From Chondrosia reniformis (lineage: Eukaryota > Porifera > Demospongiae > Chondrillida > Chondrillidae), in NCBI GenBank assembly GCA_947172415.1, contig OX359189.1, forward strand, positions 828,501 through 892,500: a DNA stretch of 64,000 nucleotides. Direction: 5' to 3'. Within the stretch, counting starts at the first letter, position 1, and the number at the start of each line of letters is the position of its first letter. Below the pieces are notes generated by a model that did no database searches, was not told where the DNA came from, and saw only the letters and a list, made by a program, of their open reading frames with translations. Made by a program: the position numbers and the translations under genes. Shown here in pieces: positions 1 to 12,700 of this stretch.

Positions 1-567
1 TCCATATATAGTTTCTTGAAGTGGTGCTATTATGTTTACCACCCTTTCCAAATATTCTTTTTCTGTTGGAACATTCTTCAAAAGAACAAGACCTTGTTCA
101 GCGAGAAGCTGCAACCATTTCAAAACAAGTTTGTCATCATTCAACATCTCCGGATAACTTATTTCTGTTACAGGCTCCTTTAATGGAGGCGGCTGTCTGC
201 TTCTTGTATCAAGGGGAGGATCATAGGAATTCTCCTTCAGCATCTTTAAAGGAAATATTCCGTCATGGCCTGGGTCTTCCTTCCAGCGCACCGTCAGTTC
301 CTTCTCTCTCGTTTCAATATTAGTAATTTCATAATTTGGCAAGGCATCGCGGGACAGGAACGCCTTCTGAGAGGTGCCATACCTGCAAAGGTCACAAGTA
401 CAACTGTGGCGCAGCCAAATAGCGCTGTACTTAGAAACGGTATTTTCGTCTTTCCAGTCAACTTCCAAGTGTTTTCCTTTTATTTGTGCTTGGTAGTCAA
501 TTGTAAAAGTCCTCACTGTAATTTTTGGGGCCAACCAGAGGGGTCTTAACCTTTGGATAAAGGTCAT
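1..567 (-). CDS. Trimethyllysine / gamma-butyrobetaine dioxygenase family protein, N-terminal part
   Basis: An open frame of 189 codons starts at the ATG complementary to 565-567 and runs off the left edge. It matches the N-terminal (DUF971-type) domain of the Fe(II)/2-oxoglutarate dioxygenases of carnitine synthesis, BBOX1 and TMLHE. Seen: a zinc-ligand cluster CTCDLC after WLRHS, the fourth ligand His in DPGHDGIFPL, and then the start of the dioxygenase domain (EQGLVLLKNV). The first ~20 residues (MTFIQRLRPLWLAPK) are basic with no acidic residue, as in a mitochondrial presequence, which favours the mitochondrial TMLHE type; that choice is inference. The catalytic HxD..H residues lie outside the window. 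The gene is head-to-head with the PH-domain gene, 439 bp away. Confidence 0.85.
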   Translation of the reverse strand, partial: MTFIQRLRPLWLAPKITVRTFTIDYQAQIKGKHLEVDWKDENTVSKYSAIWLRHSCTCDLCRYGTSQKAFLSRDALPNYEITNIETREKELTVRWKEDPGHDGIFPLKMLKENSYDPPLDTRSRQPPPLKEPVTEISYPEMLNDDKLVLKWLQLLAEQGLVLLKNVPTEKEYLERVVNIIAPLQETIYG

Positions 568-1006
568 TTTAACAAACCTTCCTGCGATTGCGCAATGTAA
601 ACGCAACTAAATGGTTGTGGTTTAGTTGTATCATTGTGCACTACTATTTTTAGCTGCAAACAAAGCAAACGAAGTGTAATTGTAGTGAGCTTTGGGATCG
701 GTTGATCAACAGGAACTTCGTAAGTTAGCGCTCACTTTCCCCCTATTTTCGTGGAAATTAAGCTTGTTTTAGATACACATTAATATGTCGGTGTCTCCAT
801 TAGAGTAAAAAGCTAAGATATGAAACTAAGGACGTAAACATTGGCATTGTATGTATTCAAATTCACATTGTATATAAATGAAGTATAACGAGACTGGCGT
901 TCCAATTTATTAACGCGATTAATAGTGTTTAAGCATAGTTTATTGTGATACGTAGTTTTGAGTATCTGATCGTTTAATTTTGAACTAAAGCTACTCTTAT
1001 ACGTAT
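568..1006. promoter_or_regulatory. Divergent intergenic region between the dioxygenase and PH-domain genes
   Basis: 439 bp between two opposite start codons. A palindromic bZIP/C/EBP-like element TTGCGCAA lies just upstream of the dioxygenase start, at about 588-595. Related TTACGCAA sites occur in the DCAF6/FAAP100 promoter (near 29566) and at about 60735. No ORF or repeat is visible, and no transcription start can be placed. Confidence 0.4.
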
Positions 1007-4000
1007 ATGCCTCTGAACTTTAGGAACAGGACAGCGAGCATGTTTCGCAAGAGAGCTTTATCGAACGGCCTCATTGGAGCGCAGGTCGGAGAGACTTTAA
1101 AAGTTGGGTACTTGAGGAAGAAGGGACACGTCAGGAGGAACTGGCTAGATAGATGGTTTGTACTGACAACAGAAGGACTTTACTACTACAAGGCCAAAGG
1201 CGTGAGTGTTTTACAGTCTGTAGATGTTAGCTCTGTCAAGGGTTCGCTAATAAACTTAAAATGTGACAGTCTTGTAAGTTTTTATGCAGCTTGCAATTTC
1301 AGTCTGTACGAGAGCAGAGTATGTAGTTAATTTGTAAATTCTCATTGATGTAATTTGGCGGAATAAATTTGTTATGTAAATACTTTTGCTTGTTAGTAAT
1401 TTAATACCTCTTGTAAGGTCATTTAGATGGTACATCTTGTAAGGTGTTATGTCTGAAAGATCACTTAACATACCAAAGGACCTTCTCTTTCATCTAGTAA
1501 TGTACCACTTAGCACTTAATTTAAATAGTCGAATCTTAATTCTATTATATGATCTAGATCAGCCTCGCCACACTGGATCCAGTAGTTTGCTTCATTGAAG
1601 CCCTAGGCATATAATTAATGTACAAAGCTCTAAATTCCATTTGTAATTAGAAACGTAATTATTATGTTAAAGCAACCGCCTTCTTATATACCGGCCTCCT
1701 TATATACCGGCCTCCTTATATACCGGCCTCCTTATATACCGGCCTCCTTATATACCGGCCTTCCCCCAAACTCTTCTGCTCTATGAATATTGTACTATGG
1801 GAAACAGTGCCTCAAAATTGAATTACTGGTGGGACATACATACCACAAGCATCCTATAGCTCCAGGGAGCACTGTCTTTTACAGGCAGTCAGTCCGTTAG
1901 AGTGTGGCAGCTTCAGACTGTTATACGTACATGTATGTAGAGACTATATGTGAACAATCCTACAATGAAAATGTATTTCTTATTGCTGTGTGAAATGTGA
2001 TTATAATGTCCACAATGGCAAGCAATTTGCAGCCATGTCTGGATTGCATTACACTCTAGTTCAGTCATACAACCTCTCCTCTTCCTCTCCCTCTCGTAGG
2101 ATCCTAAACCACTTGGTGTCATTCCACTAGTAAGAGCAGAGGTTAAAGAAGGTAAGCCGAGATTAAGAGTGTCAAGTATCACAGGTGTGCTTGTCTCTGT
2201 GGGGGCTAAAATATTTCTTGCACATGTTTGTAAGGGGGAGTGTGCCTGTTGAGTCGGTATTGATATGTTCATGTGACACTGATGTGTACATGTGACACTG
2301 ATGTGTGCATGTGACACTGATGTGTACATGTGACACTGATGTGTTCATGTGACACTGATGTGTTCATGTGACACTGATGTGTGCATGTGACACTGATGTG
2401 TGCATGTGACACTGATGTGTGCATGTGACACTGATGTGTGCATGTGACACTGATGTGTTCATGTGACACTGATGTGTTCATGTGACACTGATGTGTTCAT
2501 GTGACACTGATGTGTGCATGTGACACTGATGTGTTCATGTGACACTGATGTGTGCATGTGACACTGATGTGTTCATGTGACACTGATGTGTTCATGTGAC
2601 ACTGATGTGTGCATGTGACACTGATGTGTGCATGTGACACTGATGTGTGCATGTGACACTGATGTGTGCATGTGACACTGATGTGTTCATGTGACACTGA
2701 TGTGTGCATGTGACACTGATGTGTGCATGTGACACTGATGTGTGCATGTGACACTGATGTGTGCATGTGACACTGATGTGTGCATGTGACACTGATGTGT
2801 GCATGTGACACTGATGTGTTCATGTGAATGTGTTTTTATATACATTATGTTCATAGAGAAATACGTACGTATTGTATGTATGTACAGTTTTGCTTGAGTA
2901 AGTTTAAATTGTTTAGAGAAGTCAATAAAGTGTCCATTTGTACGTATTTATTTTGTTTTCTTTTCAGCAAGTGTTTTTGATTTATTCACATGTACGTGTA
3001 TATTAGACCTTGTGCAACAGTAGTGGAGTGTTTACTTGCTGTGTACTGGGACAGTGTGTTTAGGCTAATTTGTAGGTAATACGTTTAGTATTGTCTCCTT
3101 ATTGATTCCACCCTATATAGCAATTAGGTTAACTAATATCTTCTTCTTTGTGAAGAACTTAAAGTGTTAAGCGTCTCTTCTCCAGTTTGTTCCTGGTTTG
3201 TTCCTGATTGTGTCTGTCTTGTAGGATATTTCAAATGACAATGGTTAGCATTATTTAGCTTAAGAGGGCCTGTGTATTAAGAAATGATGAAATTGCAGCT
3301 GTTACACATTCAATGTTGTTCTAAGAGCTCAATCCTTTCAAATAGAAGCCAATCTTTTTAGATGATGTAAGTGATCCTTAATCATTCCATTCTGTGTGAC
3401 TTAAGACAAAGGAGGATGGTGTAGCATTTATAAGGTCCTTTTCTATCTGAATGGTGTATTGTACAGAAAATGTCCCAGTGCTAGAGTAGGTGCTCTCATA
3501 ATGTGCCATTGTGCATGTTTCTTGAATTGTTGGCATGAAAACAGGTCAACTGTCTCAATATAGTTTTACCACACTGTACATTTCGTATTTGTGTCAATTT
3601 TATTACTTTCGTATGTGTTCTGTACTTGTGTATTGACATATTATTCATATTGTGTGTATACAAACGTTGTTTTTATTATCATTGTAAGTACGTATATACT
3701 GTATGTATGTAAGTATATGTACTCGCATGCAATCATATATTTTACAGTCCTACCCAGTGTCACCTAGGTGGTGTGATGGTGTGTAAATAGTTTACGTAAC
3801 TTTTCTATATGAATTAAATTCACTTTGTATCAAAGGCATTGTATGGGAATAAAATAGTGACATGTATAGTGAAAATATTTTGGCTGTAAAATGTCCTTTA
3901 AACTTCTTATTGTTATGTTTTGAAATGGTTTGGTGTGAGGAAATTCACAGTATAAATATAAAAATTATAAAAAAATATCGTATACATGCATACATTTAAC

Positions 4001-6288
4001 CTAGTGAGAACTTTGGATGAGGATACAGGAGCTTTCTACTTCTCTTCTTCTCCAATGGGCCAGTATGATGTAATATCCCTTTTTTGGGGAAGTTGTTAGA
4101 GAAAGGGACTGGCTGTGGCACTTGTAGGGGCTCTTTGGATTTATGAAGCCATTGAGGTCCTGCAAGCCACTCAACTGAACAACAAAATGGCTGCCCTACA
4201 GCCATCACCTATTTATGACACAATGTGAAATCTGAAAAGAACTGTATTGTGTTACAGCTCTTTGCTATTGAGTAAATGGTTTCTACTGATTTGAATGAGA
4301 AGTGTCTCTAATGTTGTTTTACACATGTCTATTGTAGTCTTGGTTATGAAAATGATTGTAAATGTAAGCTGTTTATGGGTGTAGTACCCCTAAAGATATG
4401 TAAATATTGTGTGCTAGGTATTCTCTTGTATGCGACCCTTCACATACATAATTATAAACATAAAATTACTATATATGATCGCCTGTATGCATACATATGT
4501 GAAAATATGAATAATCACTGGGATAATAATTATGCCAAATCAGCCATGTTTTATCATCTTGGCTGGGGGGCCAAGTCCTATTAAAATGGCAACCAATGAT
4601 CGCCTCTCCCAGTCATCACCAAAGAACCACAAACATTTTATGATAGTCTTTGTACATGCTTTGTACAGTTAGCTCCTTATTATATATATACACAAACACT
4701 ATATGACAACCTGTATGTATTTCTGATTCTGTATGCATGTACACATATACACCCACTGCTGTGGGCCAATGAATGAATTAATTAAAAGATGACTAAAATA
4801 AAAATTGAGGAGATTCATTTAAGTGAACTACAGTAAAGTGATCTATCGTGAAAATGGATGCGAGGGAAATTCAAACAATACATCTTCCTTTTCAGATTGT
4901 AATTCTTTCCTTTCTCAGTAATCTATTGTTTGCAACTGAAACTGTCTCAATGTAAACAAATAAGTACGTATATAAATACATACAGGCCAGTACACAGGGG
5001 GATTCGTTGGGTGAAAGAATGTAACTCCCTTTTCAAAGCTCTGGTACGGACCTGAAATAGTAACAATTTGTTTGCTGTATTTTAGCATAACTATTGATTA
5101 CCAGTTTACGTATATCACAATTAATCATATTTCCTTTTACTAATTGAAGTATTTTGCCATTTCATTTTCAATCCTTCTTTGTTCATAAATGATGATTGTG
5201 TTCATAACAGAGCACATTATATGGCACTGATTGACTGACTGACATAATTCTCTATTTTTATTTTTAATTCATTTGTATATTATTAAGCTGCTCATTTATA
5301 CATATATGTATGCATTGTAACATGTATAATTTGTATCAATTTTATATGCAGATACCACAGGGAGGCATGTAAATGTCTTTACATGTGTCACCATTGAAGG
5401 CAAAGACTACCCCATTCAAGCTAGTACTAAAGATGAAATGTGCCTATGGATCAAGGTCATCTCAGAAGCAATGGTACGTTGGTCTGGAAGGTTTTTATAA
5501 TCACCATGGTAATATACGTATATATGTATGTATGTGAGATACTACATACGTATATCAGTGAATCCCAATCAACTTTTCCTGAATTTCTGGATAGGTTGAA
5601 TAAGTATCTATGTCTGCAAGGACAAGCACCTGTCTATGGCTGCCTATCTTTTGAGTGGCTTAAGGGAGGGACTTTGGTTCCCATTAAGAAGTTTGGTTTC
5701 ACCCAATAGCTCATTGTGCTCCTCAGGAGACATGAGTGGGTGGGGTAAATCCAGAGCCAAATGTCAGTCACCAAATATTAAAAGTCACAAAAATTATGTC
5801 CATGGCCATATATAGTCTTACTGCCCATGGCCATATATAGTCTTACTGCCCATGGCCGTATATAGTCTTACAGCCCATGGCCGTATATAGTCCTACTGCC
5901 CATGGCCGTATATAGTCCTACTGCCCATGGCCATATATAGTCTTACTGCCCATGGCCGTATATAGTCCTACTGCCCATGGCCATATATAGTCCTACTGCC
6001 CATGGCCATATATAGTCCTACTGCCCATGGCCGTATATAGTCCTACTGCCCATGGCCGTATATAGTCCTACTGCCCATGGCCGTATATAGTCCTACTGCC
6101 CATGGCCGTATATAGTCTTACTAGAATACTCACTTGCATTGTTTCTGTAGACGAATGCAACCGCGAGGGCTAACAGAGGAGAAGGTCCTCCACCGCTTAC
6201 AGCTTCCATTCCAGAAAGTGAGAGTCAGAATGGAGCAACAAGAAAGGAGAGCACCAGTTATGACTCTTTCGATGATGACGATGACTAA
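1007..6288 (+). CDS. Small PH-domain protein (five exons)
   Basis: Exons 1007-1201, 2100-2129, 3225-3243, 5352-5473 and 6151-6288 join in phase to 167 residues. An alternative start is the Met at 1040. A single PH domain fills residues ~30-120: GYLRKKGHVRRNWLDRWFVL with a basic K/R-rich beta1-beta2 loop as in phosphoinositide binders, then GLYYYK, and the C-terminal helix with the invariant Trp in EMCLWIKVI. The tail is Ser/Pro-rich and ends in five Asp residues. The family resembles DAPP1/PLEKHA adaptors, but orthology is unclear; a membrane-recruitment role is inferred from the family. Exon 3 is a 19-nt microexon, chosen because it alone repairs the phase between exons 2 and 4. Minisatellites sit in introns 1, 2 and 4. 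Confidence 0.72.
1678..1763. repeat. 16-bp minisatellite, about 5 copies
   Basis: Unit CTTATATACCGGCCTC, nearly perfect, in intron 1 of the PH-domain gene. No coding role. Confidence 0.9.
2262..2827. repeat. 19-bp minisatellite, about 29 copies
   Basis: Unit ATGTGACACTGATGTGTGC with a G/T/A variant position (GTGC, GTTC, GTAC), in intron 2 of the PH-domain gene, about 130 bp after exon 2. Because 19 is not a multiple of 3, all three frames read through for ~70-110 residues as His/Ser/Cys/Thr repeats; these ORFs are by-products. Confidence 0.95.
3995..4075 (+). repeat. Dispersed ~150-bp repeat family, copy 1 (truncated)
   Basis: Begins with the family signature CTTTGGATGAGGATACAGGA, then CT-rich TTCTCTTCTTCTCC and TGGGCCAG, after which similarity stops. 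It lies in intron 3 of the PH-domain gene. See the other copies at 12218, 26545, 36535, 41045 and 56195. Confidence 0.6.
5793..6121. repeat. 25-bp minisatellite, about 13 copies
   Basis: Unit CATGGCCGTATATAGTCCTACTGCC with A/G and T/C variants. It occupies the end of intron 4 of the PH-domain gene and stops about 30 bp before the last exon's acceptor. Confidence 0.95.
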
Positions 6289-6729
6289 AGATGGAACATC
6301 ATCAAATCGGATTTTTATAACTTTACACCACATCTACATGGACAGGCTTATGAACACTACTCATTGCTACGTATAGTGGAGTGGGTCTGTTCTCTGTATA
6401 TATAACAATAGCTATAATATATAGGGAGTATGTTATATACTCTTTTTTGTGTGAATTCCTTAAGTTTTATATATAGTCACTTAATTTCATCTTTAGTTTG
6501 TTATTAAAGTAATTATATATGTGCTTTATTTATGTCAAAATGCTGATTACAATAATATTGATACAATTCAACAACATGTGTTCTAAATACTAATGGAAAA
6601 TAGCACATAAGACTAATGAATAGTTTAGGTATGAAAATGAATATAAATCACACATGTGTCTGTAGAAGTTAGCATTTCAATAACATACATATCTTCAGTA
6701 CAAGTTGCTATTAAAATTGTCCGCCGTTG
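6289..6729. terminator. Shared 3' region of the PH-domain gene and PARP4
   Basis: 441 bp between two converging stop codons, AT-rich. TTTATT at 6524-6529 is an AATAAA signal on the minus strand, about 200 nt past the PARP4 stop. I see no canonical plus-strand signal for the PH-domain gene. Confidence 0.45.
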
Positions 6730-9700
6730 CTAGGGATGCATGGCGTTAGCAACAATTTTCAGGGCTGCCTCCTCCCAGCTGTTCCCCAGCTCCAAGTGGT
6801 AGTATAAACTGGGGTACTTCTTGTTCATTTCAGCTACAAAGAGCCGCGCCTTGTTCACTTCTGGTACTTCCATCTTCAAGAAGTTATCTATGGCTAACAG
6901 GATGATGACAGTCGTCAGCAATCGCAAGAGACATTCAAAAGCCTTTGGACCTATAAACAAACACACATTAATATACTATAAACAAACAAGATGTAGATGT
7001 GTGGAGGAGTAGAGATGTGGAGATGTGGAGGGGCTGACCATATGATTTGGCCCCTGCCTTCACAAGCACAGTCTTCAGGATCTCTGGATTAATGGATAAG
7101 TCACTTAGTATATCTAAATCCCATGATCCATCAGCCTATGGAGATGTTGCAAAATAAAATGGACACATTGCATCATAGCAAGGTCATATTGCACAACACC
7201 ATGTTCCCATCCATTGTATTATGTTCATAAAGGATGTTACTGTAACAGATGTTGCAAGGCTTAATTAGTAAACAAATCTGTGAGTGTACTTCAAACTTGC
7301 AGCATATAAAATGTACATGATAGTGTTTTACCTTTTGGCGTTTCAAAATGGAGTTACAAAGTGATGAATCAGTCAGCAAATCAACACTACCCAATGTCTG
7401 CTGGAACTCCACTGAGGTTGGCTCACATACAGACGATGAAGATGAGGAACACGATTCAAAGCTGTCGTCAGAGGAGCCAAACCTCTCATATTCCTCATTT
7501 TCCTCTTCTTGCTCCATTTCTTTTCCACTTCTCCTCCCACCTTCATCCGCATCCCATGACTTCAAACTTTCATCATCAAAATCATCATCACTATCACCAT
7601 CAGAGCCTAATGGAGAAATTAGAGGTTAATGAGGAGTACAGAATGAAATCATATAATACATCTACATAATACATACAAGTCTATCTTTGCACTGTCTATG
7701 TGTGTGTACAGCTGATCAGGAACCCACCATCATCTCCTCCCCCACCTCCGGTAAGTACAGCGCTGCGTCTGTAACTCAAACCTTGGCTCTATATTGCACA
7801 ATCAAACAACATGGCTACCTCACACTTTGCTGGTAATAAAGAGATAGAAATGGCCTGCAACTCACCAAACTAGTTGCTATGCGATTTATCTCCAAATTTG
7901 ATTGGCTAGTCTCCTGAGCCACCTTCTGTAGTTTCTTCCCTTCCCTTATTGAAGCAAGCAGACCTCCTCTGGAGACAAAAACAAGCACAAACCTAACAGT
8001 GATCTGGGCTATTGGCAAAGTCTACACTTTACCTTCCACCAGAAGGTGGTTGTTGAATAGATTTGTCCTTTGCCTTGCCTTTTGGAGGCGGGACTGTTTG
8101 AGGAGGAGGAGCTCCGGGAGGGGGTGGGGCTCTGGGAGGTGGAATAGGACTGTGTCCCAGACTAGAAGCTGATGTAGATCTAGAGTAAGAATTAGAGAAA
8201 ACTACCCATCCAGATTTCTTCTGACTAAACACTACATGCTTGAGAAAATGCTCTTGGCTAAGGTGTTGGCTTAAATGTGTCAAAAGAAAAGTGAAGAGAA
8301 GTTTAGCCCTCTAAACCAGGATGTTTCCCAACAGAGGCACATAGGAGATGTACCTGGGTGATTGGCTAACCTTAATCTTTGTACCTGGGTGATTGGCTAA
8401 CCTTAATCTTTGTACCTGGACAATTGGCTAACCTTAATCTTTGTACCTGGGTGATTGGCTAACCTTAATCTTTGTACCTGGGTGATTGGCTAACCTTAAT
8501 CTTTGTACCTGGGTGATTGGCTAACCTTAATCTTTGTACCTGGGTGATTGGCTAACCTTAATCTTTGTACCTGGACAATTGGCTAACCTTAATCTTTGTA
8601 CCTGGGGTACAGCTTCAGAGTCAGCCATGCTCAAAAAAGAAGAGCCAAAGAAGCAATCAAAGCCCGCTTGCTGTTGTTTCATTTTGGTAGCGGAAGGACT
8701 AATGGTACTGGATACTATACTGGAGAATCCTAATCCAAAGGGTGCAGGAGGGGGAGGGGGAGGGGCAGGTGGTCCTCCCCTTTCAGGGAGTGAGGAAAGT
8801 CCAGAAATGAATGGGCGGAGTGGTCCACTTGCAGGAAGTTGTGGAGGGAGTGGTACCATTTCAGAGGAAGGTACAAATTTTGGAGGAAGTGGTGGGGGGA
8901 GTAGTCCACTTGTAGGTGGGGGGAGTAGTCCACCTAGAGGAATCGGTGGGGGGAGTGGTCCACCTAGAGGAATCGGTGGGGGGAGTGGTCCACCTAGAGG
9001 AATCGGTGGGGGGAGTGGTCCACCTAGAGGAAGTTGTGATACCATTCCAGAGCTAGGTTTTGTAGGAAGTGGTGGGGGGAGTAGTCCATATGCGGGTTCA
9101 GATGTCGGCAATGACTGGTATCTTGACATTGTCATATATCCCTCAGGAATAGATACTGGAGCTCCTGGTCCTAGCAGAGGTACTTGGGGTGCTGTGGGTA
9201 TGTACTTAGGTGAGGATGGTTCAATACTTTTAAAATCAGCTTTCAGCAGCACTTCTAAAGTTTTGAAAAAAAAACAATAAATAAAAACAAAGATAAGTTT
9301 AGTAGTATATATCAATATGACAACAACAATTTTCAAGTAAATAATTCAAGGGAAACAAATATTACATACTTTTCTTGGCCTTTTTAGAGAAGCTCCTTGC
9401 TGACGCTGCAAGACTTTCAGCTCGCTCTTCCAAGTCATCCATTGCTTCACTGCGATCGACAACTTTGGCTATGTTTTCTCTCATCCTGCTAGAAACACTA
9501 TTTACTCTCTCTTCAACCTTTCTAACCTCCTTTGCAACTTCCCTTTTCTTTTCTTCCTCTTGTCTTTGAACAGTCATCAGGTGCTCTTCAGCTTTGTTCT
9601 TCTCCGCAAAACTGTATCTCTGAATCATATCTAACTCTGCCTCTTCCACTAGACGACCATCTGCAGGCTCAATCATCTGTGTCTTATCTAGACAATCAGT

Positions 9701-12700
9701 AACAAAGACTAGGTCATCTAGCAGTGCCAGCAATTAAGCATCATCTACACTTCTGACAACAATCATGCAGTTAAAGACTCTCAATACACAAACACACAGG
9801 CACATCACAGGCAGCTTACATGAAAGTGTATTCACTAGTTGCTGATGACTTGAAGGTAGTACTTCCTCCTTCAGTGAAGATACTTCTAGCTGTTCTAGTG
9901 GTGTATCATCATACAATTCATCACTTAACAAGTCTAGTGGCATAGATAACAAGTCAGATTGTTGTGAAGGTTTTGTCTCTTTAGCTGACACTTTCGGAGA
10001 GTTCCTAGTGCTACGACCAACTACCATAAGACGCATTGTGGAGCATATAATACAAATACTAAGAAGCTGTTTCAGTGAATATACAATATGTAACTGAGTG
10101 CAGAAGTTTTGCAACAACTATCCTTAAATATACGGTGGTCTTCTAGAGGTAGTACTGACGTACCATGAGGTGGTGACCTGGCCTAGAGGTAGTACTGACG
10201 TGCCATGAGGTGGTGACCTGGCCTAGAGGTAGTACTGATGTACCATGAGGTGGTGACCTGGCCTAGAGGTAGTACTGACGTACCATGAGGTGGTGACCTG
10301 GCCTAGAGGTAGTACTGACGTGCCATGAGGTGGTGACCTGGCCTAGAGGTAGTACTGACGTACCATGAGGTGGTGACCTGGCCTAGAGGTAGTACTGACG
10401 TACCATGAGGTGGTGACCTGGCCTAGAGGTAGTACTGACGTACCATGAGGTGGTGACCTGGCCTAGAGGTAGTACTGACGTACCATGAGGTGGTGACCTG
10501 GCCTAGAGGTAGTACTGACGTACCATGAGGTGGTGACCTGGCCTAGAGGTAGTACTGACGTACCATGAGGTGGTGACCTGGCCTAGAGGTAGTACTGACG
10601 TACCATGAGGTGGTGACCTGGCCTAGAGGTAGTACTGACATACCATGAGGTGGTGACCTGGCCTAGAGGTAGTACTGACGTACCATGAGGTGGTGACCTG
10701 GCCTAGAGGTAGTACTGACATACCATGAGGTGGTGATCTCATACCTAGCCTAGAGGTAGATGCAGGTTTGGCTAGTGTCACATCCTCAGACTGGAGGGCC
10801 CTCTTCCTTCTGAAGGGACTGCTCATTGTCAAGATACCTCTCTTTGACTGTGCCTCATCACCTACATACGAATCCTTCTGGCCCATCCCCACCATCACCC
10901 CCTGGGGGAGAGAGAGGACATAAAAATGTCCACCCTAGTTGCCATGCAACCACAGATGTGTTTGAACGTACCATGTGTCTCGGCCTCCCCACAACGGATG
11001 CGAAGACAGCCTTGGGCATATCGTCTCCAGCAAACCCAGCCTGTAAGGATGAGGAGGAGGTAATAAAATGGAGGACAAGCCTTGAATGGACTTACCTTTA
11101 CAGTCGCCATGCCAGTGTCCAACACTATTGGTTCTTCAAACAAAGCATTGTCCTCTTCTGCTACAAATCCAACATTGTTTGGCTTGCTCATGTATTTAGG
11201 AATAGCTTCAGAAAAATAATCATAAACCCGTGTTCTGTCACCATCACCCAAAGAATCCCCTGCATGAAGTTCAAGTTTACTATCCTCATAAAGTGATTCA
11301 TCAACGTTCATCCGTTTACTTCGACCAAGACAAGGATGAACTTGATAGTGGTGATAGTAGAGTACAAATGAAATGCATTACAGGTAATGGTTAAATATCC
11401 TTCCTACCATTATATTTCTCCATTTCCTGCAATATATTCATCTTTTTCATCTCCTTCTCCCTCAGTCTCCTAGCAGCCCTTTGTAGGATGAAACAGAAGA
11501 CGAGAGAGCAGATTGTGCAATCCAGTCACAATACCATAATACGGTACACATACATACGTACATCAAGGACAATATAGAAGTTCAAATTCTCTTATTAAAG
11601 TCACAGCTTTTATTTAAAAGAGAAACAAACTTTTCCTTGTATTTTCTAAATTTTTCTCTTGCTTCAAGAGACGACAGTCCAGGCTGATCTTCTCCTTCCT
11701 CTAGCATATACTCTGCAAGAAGCAGCATTTCATCATACGATTCTGTCTTCTCTGCCGTCTTCATTATCTTAGAGGCCACCTGCAGGAACCAGATGACTCA
11801 TCTCTAATATGGTGGTTGTCATGGCAACATGTTGGTCTGTCATGGTAACAGTTGTGTTGTCATAGTAACAGTATTGTGACAAACCTTCACTAGCACAGGA
11901 TGGTATAAAGGTAAGACCTCGTTACTCAGGAGTTCCTTACACTTCTCTTTGACCTCCTCAACCTCCTCCTCTGTGAGGGCCTCGTACTCCAGTTCCAGAA
12001 TCTTTTGTGCCTCTTCAATGGCTACCTCTTTTGGGTCGCGAGCTGTCTGGTCAATCTGCCAGTCCATGTAAGCCAAGCAGTCGACAGTGTCTTTGGAAAT
12101 GAGTTCTTCAATGGAGGGACCTTTCTGTTCATCAAACTTCTCATCCTAACAGCATGTATGAATAGTCTAACACGCCATTTTTCAACATACTATATACTTC
12201 AGAGTAAAGGCCTATAGGAATTAAACCTTTGGATGAGGATACAAGAGGTTTCTCCTCCTACTTATCTACTTCTCCACTGGGCCAGACAGCTGTTTCTGGG
12301 AACTCCACCCTTCATCAGCGACCTGAGGAATCTTAGTCTTTTTGACCTTTTCTCACAAGTTATCCGAAGAAAAAGGTTAACTTTATACACATAGCTACGT
12401 ATCTCCCTCGGTCAGCCAGGTGTACTAAAGAGGTTATGTTATCCCTTATATACTGCTAGGCAGGCAAGGAAAGAATTAAGCTAGTTCTCTGGTGCACCTT
12501 TTCTCTGACTTCGATTGCAACAAAGCTTGTGAACTGAGAGACAATGGAATACTCTTTACTTGTATTGATGATGAAATCTTTTCGTTCTCTCTTTATAACC
12601 TGTTGTGTGAAATTTAAAAGAACACTTTATAGAGGACTAGTTCTGATGCATCAGACACTTAAAACTATTGCATCTACGTACTTATTAATGGAAAAGTGAG

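Noticed and set aside
1913..2823. Minus-strand ORFs with MHTSVSHAHISVT repeats
   Set aside because: Frame-independent reading of the 19-bp minisatellite.
8534..9280. Plus-strand 248-residue Gly-rich ORF
   Set aside because: Antisense mirror of the PARP4 polyproline exon; the minus strand has splice sites, phase and family context.
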